A DNA stretch of 64,000 bases, from NCBI GenBank assembly GCA_963691815.1, contig OY829661.1, positions 26,541,461 to 26,605,460 of the forward strand, given 5' to 3'. The notes beneath the pieces are model-generated. The model was not told the origin of the DNA and made no database searches. It saw only the letters and a program-made list of their open reading frames with translations. Source of the stretch: Echiichthys vipera. Taxonomy: Eukaryota; Chordata; Actinopteri; Perciformes; Trachinidae. Positions 36,989-52,700 of the stretch are shown here, piece after piece; within the stretch, counting starts at the first letter, position 1; the number at the start of each line of letters is the position of its first letter. The position numbers and the translations under genes are program-made.

Positions 36989-37673
36989 GGTGATCTCTAA
37001 ATTTAGCAGAAGAGAGTTCAGGTTTCAGATCAGGAATATCGTTACTGGATTTATTAAAGATTTATCAGTATATATAAAAAACAACGTTGTACATTGAATA
37101 CAGACATTTTTATTTTTAAACTGAAATATTTTCTCTTCTTTCTCGTCATTCTCATGATGGCAACAAAACCCTAACAGCAACAGGCTCTGGACGGAGACTG
37201 AGGAGAAAACCCGGGACTTCCTGACGTTATGTGACAACTTTGAAGGATTGCTTTACCAGAGTTACAAAATTATATAATATAGGAATTCAAAACTGCTCTA
37301 CAGTTGTGAGTTTACTTGTGCATCAAAGTAATGCAGTGATAGTTGTCTGTACATCCAGGAAACAGGAACTGCTAACAGCTAATTCAGCAGTTTTTCATGG
37401 CACCAATTACAAGTACAGGCTCAAAAAAACAGACTTTGATCCAGACTTATTTGATCCAGGCTTATTTGATCCAGGCTTATTTGTCAATGCTGTAAGCAGC
37501 ACTAAGAAAAGCCCATTAACCTCCATTGTTTTGAGATGAATAAAAACTTGCAGTGTGTTCTTTTGTGATTTAGGTGAAGCAACCCTTTAAATCACACTGC
37601 ACAGTAAAAAAAAAAAAGGCAGATAACTTAAAGAAAACTACATATTTACAAGTGTCGTATTGACCTGATTTGC
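36989..37673. other. Probable mzt2 3' flank / 3' UTR
   Basis: It lies directly downstream of the mzt2 stop on the minus strand. A possible minus-strand AATAAA lies near 37,110. A 15-bp repeat ('gatccaggcttattt', 37,440-37,485) makes a short plus-strand frame that is not a gene. Confidence 0.35.
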
Positions 37674-41906
<4,233 letters not shown>

Positions 41907-42168
41907 CGGTGACGGACACCTGAGTGGACGTGGACGTGGATTGGAAGCATGAATGGGAATGAATGAGGCTCATTTAAGTGGTTTCAGTCTAGATGAATAA
42001 GTGTGTAATGCTCCGACACTTCCTCACCCAGAATGTAAACATGGAGGGGACATTTTTCAACTTCCTCTAAAAATATTAAAAACTAACAAAGAACAGACCG
42101 GAAACAGATAAACATCACGAACAGCTGTTTTATTATGAGTAGAAAACATAATAATTAAAAATACCTAC

Positions 42169-42240
42169 CGTTAAATGAGCGAGGACGAGGTAACGGTTAC
42201 TAGTGTCGTTAGCGGTTTGCTAGAGACGAGCGAGGCGCGC
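42169..42240 (-). other. mzt2: Probable mzt2 noncoding first exon
   Basis: A donor ACG/GTAGGTA lies at 42,169/42,168 on the minus strand and a matching acceptor (CCACTCAG) lies 13 bases before the ATG. The 5' end is a guess. Confidence 0.5.
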
Positions 42241-42257
42241 CAATAATACGTCATCAA
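42237..42257 (-). promoter_or_regulatory. mzt2: Candidate mzt2 promoter: CCAAT box and CRE
   Basis: On the minus strand TGATGACGTA is followed by ATTGGCGCGCC. A CRE-like site beside an inverted CCAAT box, next to GC-rich sequence, is typical of cell-cycle and housekeeping promoters. Confidence 0.45.
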
Positions 42258-42703
42258 CATGAGACAAGCTATTTGTATTTTATTGCACAGACCGATACAG
42301 TGTAAATTAGTTTTTTTTAATCCAGATTAAATAAATATTTCCACGTATCTACTTTTACTCCGAGGTCTCTAATAATTTTTTTTATTTTTGTATTTTTATT
42401 TTAACAATTTAAATGTAAAAAAAAATACAAGGTTTACAATACACGGCACATTGGTGACGTAATTAATAAATAAATCAAAGAGAGTACAAAATAAATAAAT
42501 AAAAAACAGACCATTAAATAAATAATACTGACTTAAAAAATAAAGAAATAAAAAATGTATAGTTCAAACAGGGTCTTGAAAGGAAAACACTTTTCATAAT
42601 GACTCAGTAGGGTTCTTACTTTTCCTATTTACTGAATAAAAGGAGCCAGTTTAGGTGCAGATTTTGCAATTTTTTTGTTTGAGAATAAAGAATTTGCGTA
42701 TAT
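42258..42703. other. AT-rich intergenic stretch
   Basis: No gene or named repeat is seen. Confidence 0.5.
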
Positions 42704-43050
42704 AGAAGAAGAAGAATTCCTTTATTAGTCCCGCAACGGGGAAATTCGATTTTTTCACTCTATTATTATTCATGTTACACACACACACACACACACACAC
42801 AGAGGCCCCAAATACACACACATGCACAAACAGGACCTATATACATGCAACTAATGGAGAGATGTCAGAGTGAGGGGGCTGCCAGTGATCAGCGCCCAAA
42901 GCAGTTGGGGATTTGGTGCCTTGCTCAACAGCACCTCAGCACAACTGGCACCTCTCCAGCCACCAGTCCACGCTCCATTCATGGTCCACGCAGAGAGTCT
43001 AACGGGCGACCCTCCAGTTCCCAGCCAAGTCCCCTATGGACTGAGCTACG
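42704..43050 (-). mobile_element. tRNA-derived SINE, copy E
   Basis: Reverse-complemented, it runs from 'gtagctcagtccataggg' to 'gaatttccccgttgcgggac' and a TTC repeat tail. It has a short AC tract at the place where other copies have long ones (42,777-42,800). Confidence 0.85.
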
Positions 43051-44757
43051 TCCATCAGGACAACAAAGTTCATCAGGTGTTCAAGAGTATTATCTTCTGG
43101 GTTGCCATAGTAGCAAAGAACACATTTAAGGGTCAGAGAGACAGAGTCCAAAACTTCTTAGATATATCCCAATAAAAAAACACATGTGGCATTGTTTCTG
43201 TAATAATTTTATCTAAAGCGCAGGAATCATCAACATCTATACACTTAGCAATGATAACTGGGTATATATCGGTGCAGTGTTTTATGTAATAAATGTACTT
43301 CTTTAGCCTGGTTAGATGTGCAATATTTGTGGGGTAGAAGCCGATCTCTTCTCCAGTTTATCTCCTCTATTAAGGACCTCTAACTATCCGCTCTCAGTCA
43401 GCCAACCAGTCCATTAAAAGTCCACTTTCAAAGGCTTCTTTTTGTTCATCTTCCTCTCGGGAGACCTCTCAGAGTTCCCCGTGTCCCTCTCCTCTACGCA
43501 CAACTCTACTCATCCTTTGAAATGTTTATTATTACACTTTCTATCTGTTAGTTTCTATTTGTTAGGGGTTTTTTTTACTGTTATGTTGTGTTTATTTATA
43601 ATCATTGATTTCAGTTTAATTGGATTTTGATTTTTTTTTTTTTTTACAATGCTGTAAAAAAGTATTTGCCCTTTGTCACTTTGTACAAACTTTGTGGCGT
43701 TATAGAAAGAAAACAGAACACACACACACACACACACACACACCATAGTATTAACTACTGGTTGCTTATTTGTGTATGTATTCAGCTATTGCACTGATAT
43801 GTAGGGTGTCTGAGCAATGGGTTCTGATATTTATGTTAGGAAAACTCGTAACACAAGGACACCATTTCCATGTTATAATAAAATTACGTTTATTCTTGTA
43901 CCAGACGTCGGTGTCTCACATGCTCAGAGGGCCGTCCTCCTGAGCCAGGTCATTTCACATGCGGTTGAACAGTAATGATTGTCATGGTGATATATTCAGA
44001 AAACACAAGTAGTTATCTCCAGGTTTCCCAAAACAATGCAGACAGAGTTCACACATGATAGTGCTACAGTGTCCTTTTATACAAACTTTTAATTTGACGC
44101 TGGAAAAATAGAACACGAACCGTTTAAAATGCATCATATCAGATCATATTAGTAGTTATTGCCCTTTAACATTTGAATAAAGTGTGAATATACCATATGT
44201 ATGTACAGTTTCTCTTTGACTTCTTAATTTGGCACATTTAAAGTCCAACGTTATCATCACAAAGACCAATTTTTCAGCACGTCATAGTGCTATGAGATCC
44301 TTTTGACTGAGAATAATAAAATAAACCTCTGTAAGCTCTAAATCATGGTACTTCCGTCCCCTGTTGCAATCCTCAGGGTCAGTGTGGCCTAGCTGCTGAT
44401 AAAGTATCAAGTGTATGGTTGCCTTTGTATTAATGCTATTGTGGATGAGTGGCATATGTCTACAGGCATCTGAGTGTGAATGGATGAGTGGTGTGTATGC
44501 GTTTTAGCAGAACTGGTGTGTATGTTTGGGTGGCAGCTGTGTGAATTCATGGTCTTGTTTCTGATGTGTCCAAATCAAATTTCTCCCACAGGAGACACAT
44601 GAAGAAACCTTGACTTTGGATATTTACCTGTGAAATGTTATGAAGTATAAGTAAATGGTAGCATGAATGAACATAACTTCAACGCAACCCAGACGCGAAA
44701 AGAAAAATCAGGAGAAAAAACACGCTTTTCAGGATTTAACCCTGAAATGACTTCTGT
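43051..44757. other. Intergenic stretch, includes the TRIM 3' region
   Basis: A T run (43,629-43,645) and a short CA tract (43,719-43,742) are present. A minus-strand AATAAA at 43,894-43,889 could be the TRIM polyadenylation signal, implying a 3' UTR of about 870 nt. No other gene is seen. Confidence 0.35.
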
Positions 44758-46413
44758 CTATTTGACTTTACACAACTCAGCAGCAGTGTCTCCATAATAA
44801 AGCAGAAGTCCGGCATAGAGAGGCTGAGTGAATGTGGTCCGGACTCTGTGGAGGAGAGTCATGGTTTCAGAGACACTGTAGAAGGACAGAACACCTGCAC
44901 TGTGATCCAGGTACACTCCGACTCTGGAGGACCGAGGACCTGAGACGGGAGTTTGGACTTTGTTGTGCCTGAAGTTATAACCGTTTTTCTCACAATCTAA
45001 CATCCAGGACTTGTCATTGTTTCCAAATGACTCTCTTCTGCTCATATTCTTGTATGCGACTGCTACAAAAACTCCTCCTCTCCACTCCACCTCCCAGTAA
45101 CAACGTCCAGTCAGACTCTCTCTGCTGAGGACCTGATGATATCCAATGAATCTGTCTGTGTGATCAGAATAAGACAGTATTTTCCTCATTCGTGTTGCTT
45201 TTCTGTTCCCCTCAGATATCAACAGATGTTTCTCTGCTGTGTTTGGATCCAGTGTGATTTCACATGAATATCTTAAGAAGTCAGCTCTGGTCTTGGGCTC
45301 TGCTCGTGGATTTGACAGTAAAACATCCACTTCAGTCACAGTCAGTGAGACGTTTGTCCATTTCTCTCTCAGGACGTCCTGTAGTTTCTCTGTGACTTCT
45401 GACACAGCCGCCATCACGTCCTCAAAGTGTCTCAGAGGACGGATCTTGAAGCTGGATGTAGATTTAGTGAGTGGAGACAGTGAGGTGTAGCTGTGGAGAA
45501 ACTGGGTGTGATCCTCTGCGTGTGAGAGTTGCTCCAGCTCAGCGTCTTTCCTCTTCAGCTCAGTGATCTCCTGCTCCAGCTCCTCCTGAAGCTCTTTGAC
45601 TCGACTCACTTCAGTTTCCTGCTGGGATCTGACCTGCTGCTTCAAATCGGAGCTTCTTTTCTCCATGAGACGGATCAGCTCGCTGAAGCTCTTCTGGCTG
45701 TCCTCCACTGCTTTATCAGCAGAGCGGTTGATTGCCTCCACCTCCTGTTGAAGCAGCTTCACATCTTTCTCTCTGTCCTGGATCCTCTGCTGGATGTTTA
45801 GTCGACTCCCCTCCAGCTCTCTCTGCCTCTCGCTCCTCTCTGCTGCAGCTGAGACTGTGTCGTGGCCTTTATGTTGGTCCACAGAGCAGAGGTAGCAGAT
45901 ACACTGCTGATCGGTACGGCAGAACATCTTCCTCACCTCATCGTGACGAGAGCAGATGTTCTCCTGCAGCTTCTTGGAGGGCTCCACCAGCTTGTGTTTC
46001 TTTAAAGCAGCTACGTTGTAATGAGGCTGCAGGTGTTCCTCACAATAAGAGACCAGACAGAAGAGACAGGACTTGAGGGCTTTGAGTTTCCTCCCAGTGC
46101 AGACATCACACCCCACATCCTCAGGTCCAGCATAGCAGCGATCATCAGGAGCAGCTTGGAGTCCAGTCTTCTTCAGTTCCTCCACTAAAACTGCTAACAT
46201 GGTGTTTTTCAGCAGGGCAGGCCTCGGTGTGAAGCTCTGCCTGCACTGAGGGCAGCTGTGTGTTTTCTTCCCCTCCTCTTTATCCCAGTAGCTTTTAATA
46301 CAGTTCATGCAGTAGCTGTGTCCACAGGGAATAGTCACCGGATCCTTCAGTAGATCCAGACAGATGGAACAGCAAATGATTTCCCGGTCCAGCTGAACTC
46401 CTTTCTGCGCCAT
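44758..46413 (-). CDS. TRIM-family E3 ubiquitin ligase (TRIM16/TRIM25-like, fish-expanded)
   Basis: An intact 551-residue single-exon frame. The RING finger is at residues 15-57 (C15, C18, C30, H32, C35, C38, C54, C57). Two B-box-type zinc segments follow at about 98-142 (CDVC...CLFC...CEEH) and 152-192 (CSRHDE...CYLC). A long coiled coil spans about 195-300. A PRY-SPRY domain spans about 365-551, with the LDPNTAEKHL, GRCYWEVEW, DKSWMLDC and RVGVYLDHSAGVLSFYSV landmarks. Such proteins transfer ubiquitin to targets chosen by the SPRY domain; many fish members act in antiviral or inflammatory signalling. The order and length match the large teleost group annotated as TRIM16- or TRIM25-like, which is often intronless. 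The ortholog cannot be named from sequence alone. The start is the first ATG before the RING; an Ets/IRF-like site lies 31-40 bases upstream. It is flanked by conserved housekeeping genes, which suggests insertion by duplication. Confidence 0.9.
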   Translation of the reverse strand: MAQKGVQLDREIICCSICLDLLKDPVTIPCGHSYCMNCIKSYWDKEEGKKTHSCPQCRQSFTPRPALLKNTMLAVLVEELKKTGLQAAPDDRCYAGPEDVGCDVCTGRKLKALKSCLFCLVSYCEEHLQPHYNVAALKKHKLVEPSKKLQENICSRHDEVRKMFCRTDQQCICYLCSVDQHKGHDTVSAAAERSERQRELEGSRLNIQQRIQDREKDVKLLQQEVEAINRSADKAVEDSQKSFSELIRLMEKRSSDLKQQVRSQQETEVSRVKELQEELEQEITELKRKDAELEQLSHAEDHTQFLHSYTSLSPLTKSTSSFKIRPLRHFEDVMAAVSEVTEKLQDVLREKWTNVSLTVTEVDVLLSNPRAEPKTRADFLRYSCEITLDPNTAEKHLLISEGNRKATRMRKILSYSDHTDRFIGYHQVLSRESLTGRCYWEVEWRGGVFVAVAYKNMSRRESFGNNDKSWMLDCEKNGYNFRHNKVQTPVSGPRSSRVGVYLDHSAGVLSFYSVSETMTLLHRVRTTFTQPLYAGLLLYYGDTAAELCKVK

Positions 46414-46441
46414 TTCACCTCTCAGTGCCGACGCCTGTGTG

Positions 46442-46455
46442 AGTTTCTCTTCCTC
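46442..46455 (-). promoter_or_regulatory. Candidate ISRE / Ets-IRF composite element
   Basis: On the minus strand it reads GAGGAAGAGAAACT. It contains GGAAGAGAAA, an exact GGAANNGAAA composite site, and differs from an ISRE by one base. It is about 30 bases upstream of the TRIM start codon. Its short length makes chance possible. Confidence 0.35.
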
Positions 46456-46867
46456 AGAAGTGAAACTAGTCTGAGCACTGATCTCAACAACATGTGTGTG
46501 CAGTGGGTGGGGCCTGTCAGCTCCTGCACGTCACCACCATGTTGGATCCACCCATTTTCAAAGTGTAGATCTGAAGGGGAGGGAACAAGGAAATAAGTGG
46601 AGTTCAGAGTGGAGCTGGCTGTGTTTCAGAGCAGGAGGAGGAGGGAGGGCAAGCTGTGTTCACTCCAGGAAGAGGAGCGGCTCGTCAATCTGAACTTTGC
46701 GTCCTCATTTAAAAACTAAGCCTCGGTTCAAACCTGCGCCACGTCTGAAAACATGTCAGTGTTTAGTTGTAAAACACTTGTTTTTTACCTCAGTCTTTGG
46801 GGATGGCTCCATATTTCTCAGACTCTTCTTCAGATTCTGTTAAAAAACAGCTGACTGACAACGATCC

Positions 46868-47342
46868 TACATGGTAAATGGACTTGGACGTATATAGCGC
46901 CTTTCTAGTCTTCTGACTACTCAAGGCGCTTTCACACTACTTGTCACATTCACCCATTCACACAGATCCTCATACAGGACATCTTCATACCATGTACTCC
47001 AGGGCTGTCCAACCCTGCTCCTGGAGGGCCACTGTCCTGCATGTTTTAGGTGTCTCCCTGCTGAAACACACCTAAGTCTAATGATATGCTCGTTATCAAG
47101 CAGCTGTAGCTCGACACAGGTTTGAAAATCTTTAGACTCAGGTGTGTTAGAGCAGGAGAAACCTAAAACTTGAAGGACAGTGGCCCTGGGCAGCCCTGAT
47201 CTAATGTAACCATTCACACCAAATTTACACAGCCATGTGCAGCACAGGGAGCACTTCAGGATGTGACATGTGAACCGGGGGAGCTGGGGATCAAACCGCC
47301 AATCGCTCAAATGGAGCACAAGCCGCTCTACCACTGAGCCAC
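46868..47342 (-). mobile_element. tRNA-like SINE family 2, copy 2, interrupted
   Basis: 'tatatagcgcctttctagtc' (tail) to 'tctaccactgagccacagcc' (head, minus strand) resembles 35,938-36,235 reversed. The middle is split by the hAT-like MITE at 46,993-47,206. Confidence 0.7.
46993..47206. mobile_element. hAT-like MITE nested in a SINE
   Basis: The ends are CAGGGCTGTCCAACCCTG and, inverted, CAGGGCTGCCCAGGGCC. Subterminal 'ggccactgtcctgcatgttt' is repeated in inverted form near the right end. CAGGG termini fit the hAT superfamily. No 8-bp target duplication was evident. Confidence 0.6.
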
Positions 47343-47732
47343 AGCCTCCCCTTAAATCATTTCACTTCTTCTATAATAATTAAATCATATTCTTTGAAGC
47401 ATTTGTGACAAAACGATTCGATTTCACAACATCCTCCGGAGCCAAAGGAGCATTTCAAGCCTCAGACGAACAAAGATCATTTCATCAGTTCTTTGTTGCA
47501 AACTGTGAATCCAGGAGTGAATGAATCAGATCTCAATGATTCAAGCTTCACTTTTTCTGCTTTGACTGCATTTGCATTGATGTTTGACACAATGCACTTT
47601 TACTATAAAGGTTTTTTAATCAGACTAAACCACGTTCTTACTGAACATGCTCATTAATGCAAATTTCTAATCAGCCGATCACATGGACGGAGCTCAGTGC
47701 ATTCAGGAATGTAGACATGGTGAGGAGGGGTG

Positions 47733-47751
47733 GGTGTGGGGGTGGGTGTGG

Positions 47752-47827
<76 letters not shown>
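47733..47827 (+). repeat. (GGGTGT)-(GT)n microsatellite
   Basis: A GT tract preceded by GGGTGGGTGTG units, flanked on both sides by 'tgtagacatggtga', which suggests expansion between short direct repeats. Confidence 0.9.
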
Positions 47828-47830
<3 letters not shown>

Positions 47831-47844
47831 CATGGTGAAGAGGA

Positions 47845-48230
47845 TCTGCTGCAGTTCAAAGCAGCATCCGAACGGGGAAGAAAGGTGATTGAAGTGACTT
47901 TGAACCTGGCGTGGTTGTTGCTGCTCTGAGTATTTCACAAACTGCTGATCTGCTGGGATTTTCACGCACAACCATCTCTTGGGTTTTTACAGAGAACGGT
48001 CCCAAAAAGAGGAAAGATCCAGTGAGCGTCAGTTCTGGGGCGCACATGTTGATGCCAGAGGTCAGAGGAGGATGGCCAGACTGGTTGGCGCTGATAGAAA
48101 GGCAACAGGAACTCAAATATCCACTGGTTCCAACAGAGGAATGCAGGAGAGCATCTGTGAACACACAACACCACCTACCAGAACCTTGGAACATGCAGAA
48201 GGAAAAGATATGCAGCCATTGATTTACTGT
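47845..48230 (+). pseudogene. Tc1-like transposase fragment
   Basis: Degraded reading frames contain SQKEERSSERQFWGAHVDAR and GQRRMARLVGADRKATGTQI, recognisable as the N-terminal helix-turn-helix region of teleost Tc1/mariner-type transposases. The catalytic region is missing and frames shift before and after, so it is a dead relic. Confidence 0.75.
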
Positions 48231-48361
48231 TATTATTACAACCGTTTGTTCTGCTATGAAATGTAAAAACGGAGGTCATGTCCTGTATTTGCTCCTGACA
48301 TGTGCCTGTGATATCAGACCAGCCTCTGACAGATCAGGTAACTCATTTGCTCTGTCCGTGT

Positions 48362-48625
48362 TTGAGATTAACCTGCTCTTTAAGGCAGCAACCAACAATT
48401 GTTTTCTCCATTATTAGATTGGTCGTTTGGTCTTTTTAACGTCAGAAAATGGTGAAAAATGTGGATCAGTGTTTCCCAAAGCCTAAGACGACGTCCTCAA
48501 ATGTCTCGTTTCATCCACAACTCAAAATACATTCAGTTTACTGTGAAAGAGGAAGAAAGAAAAATGAAAATATTCACATTTAAGAGGCTGGAATCAGGGA
48601 ATTTGGACGTTTTCTGGAAAAAACA
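48362..48625. repeat. hAT-derived MITE fragment
   Basis: 'gtcagaaaatggtgaaaaat', 'cagtgtttcccaaagcctaa' and 'atattcacatttaagaggct' are blocks of a common fish element; part matches 1880-1960. Confidence 0.6.
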
Positions 48626-49549
48626 AACAAACATTGAAAACTTAAAACATTGAACATAGTAGTTTCAAACTAAGCTTTGCCGCTCAACTGCTCTTAGATC
48701 ATCGTTCAACAAGTAAAGTAGGTCTGACATGCTTTTCCATTCATGGTGTATTTAATGTACAGTAGCATTGTGATGGATGAAACAGAAAACGGCACCAGAA
48801 GAAACAAATCACACCATGTTCCAACTGTTCTGAGCAGTGCTCTGTGTGTGTGTGTAATGCATTATGTGTGTGCATTCATCTTACGATTACCTTTAGGGAT
48901 GAAACCTAATATTGCCTCTATTCATTTTCATTCAAAACAATTGAGCCTAGCCTTGGTTAATAATTAACAGTTTGCAGCACTATAAGCCACACGATATTAG
49001 CGCTCACGATGATTACAAATACGTGTCAAAATAAATATCAAAAGATACATGTTCTGTTTGTCTACGTAAGCACAAATGATTACATACAAATGAGAGGCGT
49101 TCCTTTTGTAGAAAACCTCAGAAAAAAGGGGAAATTATCAAAGAAAAGAGAAGTTCGGAGGACACAAACAGATCAGAAGGGAAAATAAAGAGAAGGAAAG
49201 GGTTAAATCTCTGTTTCACACTCGCTCGCTCAGTCATGTCTGTCCACAAGTGTGAGAACAGCTTTGAAGGTCTATCAGAGGCGATGCACTCTGTCCGTTT
49301 GTCCTTTAGAGTGGGTGAACAGTGCAAACGTCTGTTGCATCTTTATTATTCCAGCCGGCCGTAGCCCTCCTAACGCAGGGGAATCTACGGTTAGGACATT
49401 GTTCTGCCCTTTGACGAGGGAGACGACCTGTTTCCCTGCAGGAGAGAAAGCCCGGGGGGTCCGAGACAGGGAGTGCACAGTGACCCCGTGCCTCTCGGCC
49501 CCCACAGCTGGGTCCGGGTTCGCGGGCGGAGAGAGCCAGGGTGCTCGGC
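48626..49549. other. lin54 3' UTR and downstream sequence
   Basis: The sequence just below 49,550 is probably lin54 3' UTR. A minus-strand AATAAA at 49,347-49,342, about 200 bases past the stop, is a plausible polyadenylation signal. No other gene is seen. Confidence 0.45.
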
Positions 49550-49751
49550 CTAGCAGTTGATGGAGGCACAGTCTGCTTTGGCTTTCCCCGCGGAGCTGAT
49601 TATCCTCATGAGGCAGTGTCCGAACTCCTCCAGGATCACCCTCTCTGCTTCCACCTGAGGCTGGTGAGTCTGTTCGGCCTTCTTGGCCTGTTCCAGCAGA
49701 CACTCGCACGTCGCTTCGAGCACCTCCTTTGTTACGAACGTATACGGCAGC
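49550..49751 (-). CDS. lin54: lin54 last coding exon
   Basis: Acceptor CCCCCACAG; reads LPYTFVTKEVLEATCECLLE to SAGKAKADCASINC and TAG. The final INC matches the human C-terminal MNC. Confidence 0.94.
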
Positions 49752-52700
49752 CTGTGGGGGAAAGGGACACAGGGACTTAGAAAGCACATCATCCTATCGT
49801 AGGCATGTGGGTCAGTGTCTCCAGTAAAAGAGACGTGTAGGTGCATTTACCAGGAGCAGCAGCTTTCAGCTATTTCAGAAGATTATTCAGTTCCAAGAAA
49901 CGATGAAGTTTAAAAAAGACATACTGTATCTTTGCTATTCCCACGGACGTATAGTTATGTATATTTACATATTATGATCCAGATAAAAGCAGTACACATC
50001 TGTTGTCAGTCTGCACAGGGTCGAGGTCAGAGCCCCTGCCCCTCAAAAGATCTCCGTACGGCCCTGCACCACACATTGCTACCTGGTCTGTGGGAAACAC
50101 TGCAACACCTGAGTGAAGGTTCCCATCCTACAAACTTAAGAGCCCAAAGGCGACACCTAGTGGACACTTTGGCTTCTTACATACAATAAAACCTTAAAAT
50201 GGCTCCTGCAACATGCGTTTTTAAAGGGAAACGTTGGATGACGCTTTACTGTTGTAGGAGAGAAAAGTGTTACGGTACCTTCCCCCTCCACTTGAGATCA
50301 CAGGCGTCGTCCGCATGAGCAGGTCTGAGATCTGCGACGACAGCTTGGTCTTAGCCGCGGTCTGCTGCTGTACCCGCACTTCTGCCGCGTCCGCCAAGTG
50401 CATCAGTGTCTTCCTCTCTGGGCTCTCCTCGAAGTTCTTGCAGCCGATGCACTTACAGATGGACGAGCACATGATCTTCGCCTTCGAGGTGAAACGAAAA
50501 CAAATGAATGAACGTTAGCAACGTTGACGGGCAGAAAGGTTCACAAATGCATTAAAACAGCTCCTGCCAACGACCGCAGCAGGGAGGGGAACCCCACCTC
50601 GTAACACTCGCAGTAGTTCTTCAAGCAGCCCGATCGTTTGCAGTTGCAGCCTTTGCTGTGCCGGCGGTCCGACTCTCCCTCTTTGCCTTTACCAATTTTA
50701 GGTTTGAAGGCCTCTGGATTCCGGTCCAGACAGGTCTGTGAAACACACATTTTCTCTTTGATTCATCCACGCGACAGGAAAGCAACTCAGCCCGGTAACG
50801 CACCTCACAGAGACCTCTGCCTCACCTTTATAGCCTTGAGTCGTTCCGTTTCATGTTCCAGGTTATTGAAGCAGTTGTTGCAGTTACAGTTATTGCAGAA
50901 CTCTCCGTTTGCAAAGCAGTCGCAGTATCTGGGGGAAGAAAAACAAACGTGTACTACTCCCCACACTCACACAGAAGTGGACTGACACAATAACGCATTG
51001 ACCAGGTCAGGCTACACCTGCATACTTCTGCCCAACACGTAGACACGAGTAAAGACGGCTGAACCGCAGTCGTACTTACAGTTTGAGACACTGGGACTTG
51101 GTGCAGTTGCAGGGTTTCCTCGGCCTTGAGGTGGTTTCTGCTGTTGACAGTCTGTGAGACAATACATGATACTTTGATTAAAATTAAATCAAAGCACGTT
51201 AAACTGATCATTTTTTAAAAACAGTATAATCTTTTATTTAAGGGTGTATGCAGGAGTACATTTGAAGAACTCATCGAAAGATCTGGGCGATGATAAAATG
51301 ACATTTTACCTAGAATTTCATTTCACCAAGCAAGAACACACCTGATCCAACAAATCAACTGTGTGAAGACAATTCAGGTGATTGCATGACTCAAGTCAGG
51401 TGTGTTTACTGGATCACTGACACCCCTGATATACAGGGTCCCTGCACATTTTCCAAAGTCAAATTCAAGCACTTTTAAAGCATTTCAAGGTGCATGTTCA
51501 TGCTTTTCCAGCACCATACAGCTGTTGTAAGCCACATATTTATACACAATACTCAGTAAACGTATTATTGCACTTGTTCATCACGTTAAATTAGAATTAA
51601 TTGTCCAGTAACCAACCAACATGATGATTTGAGACAGCTTTCTACAGAAGGATGACTATTAGAAGGAAAACTAACTACACAGAAATAACATTTTTCAAAA
51701 ATGAAATAAGCAGATCTTCTTCTGTGTTGTATCATATGTGCCATCGTCATATAACAGAACATTTCAAGCTACTTTCAAACCTTGAAAGCACCACATGCAA
51801 ATGCAGGTGTTTTAAGGATTCCCAGCACCCGTACGAACCCTGCATGTAAGAACTACCATCAGGTCCCTCCTTACCCATTGAGTGGCAGTTTGGCCTGAGT
51901 CTGGATTGCAGTGGACGCCTGGAAACCGGAGCTGCTGGCGAGGGTCACAAATGGAGACTGCTGGAGCTGCAGATACCAACAGAAGATGCTCAATAAATGA
52001 TTATATATAAAAAAGGTAGTGAATAAAAAAAAATATTAAAAAAACACACCACTAACCTGTGTGACATACTGTGCTGGCACCACTGCATAGCCCACGTTCC
52101 CGCCTCCCGGAGCTGGTGCCAGAACGGTGCCTGGAGGGAGGTTGGTGAAGTTAGGCTGGATCTGGGGTAGAGGCGTCGCAGGCATGATCAGGCGTTGCTG
52201 GGTCTGAGTGGTGGTCACCATCGCTGCTGATGTTAAGGGCTTTGGTGCCATCTACAGGGAATACAACGCATAAACGTAAGACATTGCACAGAATAAGCAG
52301 TTTGAATAACCAAAACAGTCTTTTCTATCGGGTGTAGCCAGAAGATATTCGGGGCAACGCTTCCTCTTCATTGTTTATGGTTAACCTGACTGGTTTGTTT
52401 CAGGGAGCTATCCGAGGAACAGTCAATAGAATCTGATTGAGAAAGGGCAGGCACGGGAAAGCGCGGGCAGGCGCGGGCAGGCGCGGGCAGGCGCGGGCAA
52501 GCGCGTTTAAAACACAAGTGACAGGTGATGGGGATGAACCACCTGCCTCTCAAATTCTCAACAAAGTCAATCAGGAGAAGAGAAAAAACATTTTCCATTG
52601 CGAAAAGCCTCCAGTGTCGTTCTCTCCTCAGTGAAGACAACTGATAAAACTGAGGCTATTGCAGGATCTAAGCTAACCTCTTTATGAGCAGACGTAGTTT

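Noticed and set aside
36373..37000. YGHIRTHTDT and CVRMCPYVSV repeat proteins
   Set aside because: By-products of the 10-bp tandem repeat.
37231..37539. 102-residue plus-strand frame with FDPGLF repeats
   Set aside because: Explained by a short 15-bp repeat near the mzt2 3' end; no start or splice support.
45239..46076. Plus-strand frames opposite the TRIM gene
   Set aside because: Shadows of the conserved minus-strand TRIM coding sequence.
47979..48266. Active transposase gene
   Set aside because: Only the N-terminal region is recognisable, with frame breaks on both sides and no catalytic region.
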